DNA from: JBJXHC01 sp046160825
Lineage (GTDB): Bacteria > Bacteroidota > Ignavibacteria > UBA10030 > UBA6906
Reading direction: 5' to 3'
Length of the DNA stretch: 64,000 bases
Assembly: GCA_046160825.1 (NCBI GenBank)
Contig: JBJXHC010000009.1
Coordinates: 46,160-110,159 of the forward strand
Part shown: positions 61,501 to 64,000 of the stretch, piece by piece
Layout of the letters: every line of letters begins with the position of its first letter
Position numbering within the stretch: position 1 is the first letter of the stretch
Notes under the pieces: generated by a model
What the model was told of the DNA's origin: nothing
What the model saw: the letters and a program-made list of their open reading frames with translations, nothing else
The model's database searches: none
Position numbers and translations under genes: made by a program

Positions 61501-61787
61501 AGGAAGTGGGCGGGGAAGTTCCCACTGCATTTTCACTCTCGCAAAATTATCCCAACCCGTTCAACCCATCAACAGTGTTCAACTATCAACTGGCGACAAG
61601 CAATGTCGTGTCGCTAAAAGTCTATGACATCCTCGGCCGCGAAGTTGCGACGCTTGTCGATGGGAAACAAAACGCCGGTAACTACCGTGTGGAGTTTAAT
61701 GCCGCCGGACTTTCGAGTGGCGTGTATTTCTACCGGCTTGAGGCGGGAAGTTTTGTGGAACAGAAGAAAATGATCTTGATGAAGTAG
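58536..61787 (+). CDS. Giant secreted lamin-tail / phospholipase-D-like protein with T9SS domain
   Basis: 1,083 residues, GAGG ribosome site before ATG. Signal peptide SLLCAMLTFVAIASSQ, then a lamin-tail domain (VVVNELYNSSATDEWIELLV). Beta-sandwich modules follow with an OB-fold-like YhcR region (VTVRGIVTVANEFGGPSYFQDNSG). Two PLD catalytic motifs lie toward the end: LHHNKFFVVDARGGAPESVWVFMGSWN and LHHKYGIIDAEDPNWNAITITGSHNWS (HxK, D and N-S pattern). The end LSQNYPNPFNPSTVFNYQL to KKMILMK is a T9SS sorting domain. Probably an extracellular nuclease or phospholipase. Confidence 0.92.
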   Translation: MQVSRQVSLLCAMLTFVAIASSQQVVVNELYNSSATDEWIELLVVQDSLDMRGWDLRDFSSGGAPQAQLDFTTSTLWSNLRAGTLIVVTRPEVTIIEDTDPSDYLVIIKGGNALYFTGNPFQFAGASEAIQIRNASDVHVFGVSWGPANAASIPTPKVHFTGTSTSNTSISFNEDSVPELSVTTNWTVNNASATQGLGNTATNLAWINTFRARADGSGSASMQPDTLNGGDTGPIVITYRRDTQFNITDLRVIIPTGFIWGQTPADVSFTNMTATTSVNGDTISITGIVFSADSTVITINNVEAADSTAIYLFKVQSRVNQYGDVAPTPRVVVFGNPESIASIKVNDANGVMLRANQLVTVRGIVTVANEFGGPSYFQDNSGGLGVFGSAFSTAVSVGDEVIVSGIIQPFSGLSEIVNPILHQIVSNGNVLVPLLVTASQIANDGAGGVEQYEAGLVRLNGVTVSGSGVWAANTNYNLQDGTGTTQIRIDNTTNLVGAPIPAGAFDLVAVVGQFITTLPYIGGYQLMPRTTGDIISTGPIISTFPVESNIQPTSLTISWQTLNNGTSFLRYGTTSAFELGVTGSSTPTTTHSVDLGGLQPAGIYYTQAFSVAGPDTSFATPLIVSTASPAQSTGEMNVYFSKSVNTSLAWFQQAQGNLDLSGKVVTRINNARRSIDVALYSLSGSPGDGIAAALVAAKNRGVKVRVICEYDTRNSNAYNSLIGNGVPLINDRFDAINDGVGLHHNKFFVVDARGGAPESVWVFMGSWNPTQPGTFDDYQNVVEVQDVALANAYNREFNEMWGSDNDTPNASASRFGARKSDNTPHRFVIAGKEVESYFSPSDRVTSRMVSAINAAEHSVAFALLTITRQDLGTAILGRKTAGKKVRGLVDNNTDTGSQYNFLLSSGVDMHLKAGPGLLHHKYGIIDAEDPNWNAITITGSHNWSNSAENANNENTLIIRDGNITNQFLQEFAARYYQFGGTDTIFVGVEEVGGEVPTAFSLSQNYPNPFNPSTVFNYQLATSNVVSLKVYDILGREVATLVDGKQNAGNYRVEFNAAGLSSGVYFYRLEAGSFVEQKKMILMK

Positions 61788-62232
61788 TGAACTTTCAAGT
61801 CTGACATTCTTGGCAGATTTATCTTTATTCTGCTTGTAGGTTTACGCTTTTTGCAGCGGTACAGCACCCCTCGGTGAACCTGGTATGGGGGTTGACCGGA
61901 ACGCGACCTCGTATTTTTACGTGTTTTTTAAAGGCGGGACTGGAAAAGTTGCTTTTCAGTCAGTCCTGTCATATTTTCATATCGGCTTCTCGCTTCAAGG
62001 TCTGAGGTCTTTCACTCCATTATCAATTCGTTTGGATTTGGTCTACGGCCCCGTTCACACATGAGGGATCTGCGAGCATAATTTTGTGCGCTCGGATCGA
62101 CATCTTCAACGAATGTCTCCTCGTTTTCGGAGTCATCTCCTCAGTTCATACTCCAATTCCATGCATTTTCCCACTCACTCACCCCTGTAAGGCGGTGCGA
62201 CTGCATCATCTGGTCACATTTTTGGAGGTTCA
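61788..62232. other. 445-bp gene-free gap
   Basis: No supported gene. A stem GACTGgaAAAG-ttg-CTTTT-CAGTC near 61938-61962 may terminate the large upstream gene. The rest looks like a long leader before the next plus-strand gene; nothing else identifiable. Confidence 0.45.
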
Positions 62233-64000
62233 TTGAAGAGAGTTCTATTGCTTTTGTGTTGCGTTATGGCGGCCAGTATACTTATTCCCGGCAGGTCGCT
62301 TGCGCAGGCATGGGTTGCACAAACCAGTGGAGTCTCGTCCGCACTTTCATGCGTTTCGTTTGTCGGGAAGGATACCGGATCGGTATGCGGTGTCTCGGGG
62401 GTGATACTCCGGACCACGAACGGGGGCACGACATGGACAAGCCAGACAAGTGGGACAACAAATGACCTCAATTGGATTCGTCTGTTTAATGGTCTCACCG
62501 GAACGGCGGTAGGGGAGAGTGGTACGATCCGCCGAACGACTAATGGCGGGACCTCGTGGACTTCACAAACGAGCGGCACGACTCAGGATCTCTCGGAAGC
62601 TTTTTTCGTTGATGCATCAATCGCGTTCGTGGTGGGAACGAACGGAACAATTCTCAAGACAACAAATGCCGGAACAACGTGGACAAGTCAGACAAGCGGT
62701 ACAACGAATGACATCAACGGCATATTCTTCACCAGCTCCAGCAATGGTGTGGCCATCGGCGAGAGTGGCACTATCCGCCGAACGACGAATGGCGGTACGA
62801 CATGGACCGGCGTGACGAGCGGGACGACAAATTTTCTTCACGAGCTTCGTTTCTGGGATGCAAATAACGGTATCATCGTCGGCTTAAGTGGCACAGTCCT
62901 CACAACATCGAATGGCGGAACAAGCTGGATCGTTCAAACGAGTGGCACAACCACTGCTCTTGTCGGTCTCGCAGTAACGGATTCAACCACCGCACTTGCG
63001 ACCGGTGGGTCAGGGACTATTCGCCGCTCCACTGATCGTGGTGTGACCTGGGCAAGTCAGACGAGCGGAACCACATCGGCCATCAATGAGATTGCCTTTC
63101 CCGAAGTACTGGTAGGGACGGTAGTGGGGAACAGCGGGATCATCCGTCGCACGGTAACAGGCGGTGAAGTCATTCCTCTTTTTTCCGTCTCACCCACCGC
63201 TCTTGCTTTTGGTAATGTCGTTGCCGGACTAAGCAAGCTCGATAGTGTTACTGTAACAAACACGGGGATTGCGACTCTTTCGATTTCCTCCGTAAGTTCG
63301 ACCAATGGGGAGTTCAGTGTAAGTCCGTCTAGTGCAAGCATTGCGGCGTCAGGAACTCAGAAATTCTACATTACTTTCAGTCCGACAAATGGCGGTCCGG
63401 AGACGGGCAGTATTGTGTTTTCGCATAATGCACCGGGGACGCCCGATACAGTCTCCGTTAGTGGTACGGGAACAACGTACACGATCACCTCTTCGGCGAG
63501 TGCCGGTGGTTCCATCGCTCCGTCAGGCTCAGTGTCAGTGAACCACGGAGCCAACCAGTCGTTCACGATCACTCCGAACTCAGGTTACCACATCGATAGT
63601 GTTGTGGTTGACGGTGTGAACCAAGGAGCAATCGCCGGCTACAACTTCCTGAACGTCACAGCCAATCACACAATCGCAGCCTACTTCTCAATCAACACGT
63701 ACACCATAACAGCAACAGCGAGTGCCGGTGGTTCCATCGCTCCGTCAGGTGCGGTGTCGGTAAACCATGGAGCGAACCAGTCGTTCACGATTACACCGAA
63801 CTCAGGATACCACATTGACAGTGTTGTGGTGGATGGTGCCAACCAAGGCGCAATCACGAACCACAACTTCCTCAGCGTCACAGCGAACCATACGATTGCC
63901 GCGTACTTCTCAATCAACGCGTACACCATAACAGCAACAGCGAGTGCCGGTGGATTGATCTCTCCATCCGGCTCAGTGTCGGTGAACCATGGAGCCAACC
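62233..64000 (+). CDS. Secreted YCF48-like/repeat protein, truncated by the window edge
   Basis: TTG start at 62233 with GGAGG at 62224-62228; open to the end (589 codons). Signal peptide VLLLLCCVMAASILIPGRSLAQ. Residues 25-315 hold seven or so YCF48/Asp-box-like repeats of the form GTIRRTTNGGTTWTSQTSGT. A HYDIN/ASPM-like choice-of-anchor domain (SPTALAFGNVVAGLSKLDSVTVTNTG) follows. Then at least three 74-residue repeats start ASAGGSIAPSGSVSVNHGAN at exactly 222-bp spacing (63499, 63721, 63943). A T9SS domain probably lies beyond the window. Confidence 0.85.
   Translation, partial: MKRVLLLLCCVMAASILIPGRSLAQAWVAQTSGVSSALSCVSFVGKDTGSVCGVSGVILRTTNGGTTWTSQTSGTTNDLNWIRLFNGLTGTAVGESGTIRRTTNGGTSWTSQTSGTTQDLSEAFFVDASIAFVVGTNGTILKTTNAGTTWTSQTSGTTNDINGIFFTSSSNGVAIGESGTIRRTTNGGTTWTGVTSGTTNFLHELRFWDANNGIIVGLSGTVLTTSNGGTSWIVQTSGTTTALVGLAVTDSTTALATGGSGTIRRSTDRGVTWASQTSGTTSAINEIAFPEVLVGTVVGNSGIIRRTVTGGEVIPLFSVSPTALAFGNVVAGLSKLDSVTVTNTGIATLSISSVSSTNGEFSVSPSSASIAASGTQKFYITFSPTNGGPETGSIVFSHNAPGTPDTVSVSGTGTTYTITSSASAGGSIAPSGSVSVNHGANQSFTITPNSGYHIDSVVVDGVNQGAIAGYNFLNVTANHTIAAYFSINTYTITATASAGGSIAPSGAVSVNHGANQSFTITPNSGYHIDSVVVDGANQGAITNHNFLSVTANHTIAAYFSINAYTITATASAGGLISPSGSVSVNHGAN

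Noticed and set aside
62214..62579. Antisense open frames over the repeat-rich secreted protein
   Set aside because: They are complements of threonine-rich repeat codons with no independent signals.
63499..64000. CRISPR-like direct repeats
   Set aside because: The repeats are 222 bp, in frame and coding, with no spacers or cas genes.

Overview
The window looks like a chromosomal segment from the Bacteroidota/Chlorobiota superphylum, most probably an Ignavibacteria-like or Kapabacteria-like lineage. Four large secreted proteins end in, or resemble proteins that end in, type IX secretion (T9SS) sorting domains, and three of these carry the QNYPNPFNP signature. A PorV-like outer-membrane protein is also present. 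Base composition is mid-GC, GGAGG ribosome binding sites are used, and two near-consensus TTGACA-N17-TATNNT promoters are visible. I saw no rRNA, tRNA or CRISPR array.

Layout. 0-2.6 kb: nusB, a leucine-dehydrogenase-type enzyme and an ABC ATPase, all on the minus strand. 2.6-6.6 kb: a complete 3,961-bp mobile element with 18-bp terminal inverted repeats and a perfect 8-bp target duplication. It carries an IS1-family transposase, an XRE/ImmA pair, a small winged-helix-like gene, and a DNA methyltransferase with a small partner. 6.7-11.8 kb: MarC, an SDR, an M3 oligopeptidase and DUF72. 11.8-16.5 kb: a LexA-like repressor with its own promoter and palindromic operators, a RecA/RadA-like protein without its ATPase motifs, a small helical protein and a B-family DNA polymerase with a degenerate exonuclease domain. 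This looks like a damage-inducible mutagenesis cassette, and a hicBA toxin-antitoxin pair sits inside it in antisense. 16.5-19 kb: a frameshifted tcmP with its DUF5131 partner, and a GNAT. 19.3-30.8 kb: glnD, secreted proteins and lipoproteins, a zinc-finger anti-sigma/FG-GAP protein beside a sigma-like gene, a PorV-like barrel and hflX. 30.8-49.3 kb: mostly housekeeping genes (BatA/VWA protein, aminotransferase, NtrC-like AAA+ protein, murI, M48 peptidase, radical SAM enzyme, pyrE, mscS, nudix, pyrimidine phosphorylase) plus two paralogous alpha/beta-hydrolase-like genes. 49.4-54 kb: an AT-richer patch of small accessory genes (two DUF1801, DUF2200, DUF4256, a hydrolase and small membrane proteins). 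54.3-64 kb: CBS, membrane-anchored ferredoxin, suhB, a receiver protein, DUF1015, a giant secreted lamin-tail/PLD protein and a repeat-rich secreted protein cut by the window edge.

Repeats link the window together. A roughly 160-bp MITE-like palindromic element with GGTAGTG ends occurs at 19.03 and 53.98 kb, with remnants at 7.55 and 51.27 kb. Its ends resemble those of the 3.96-kb IS1-type element, so that element's transposase may mobilise it. The most unusual systems are the PolB/RecA-like/LexA-like cassette and the IS1-type cargo transposon.
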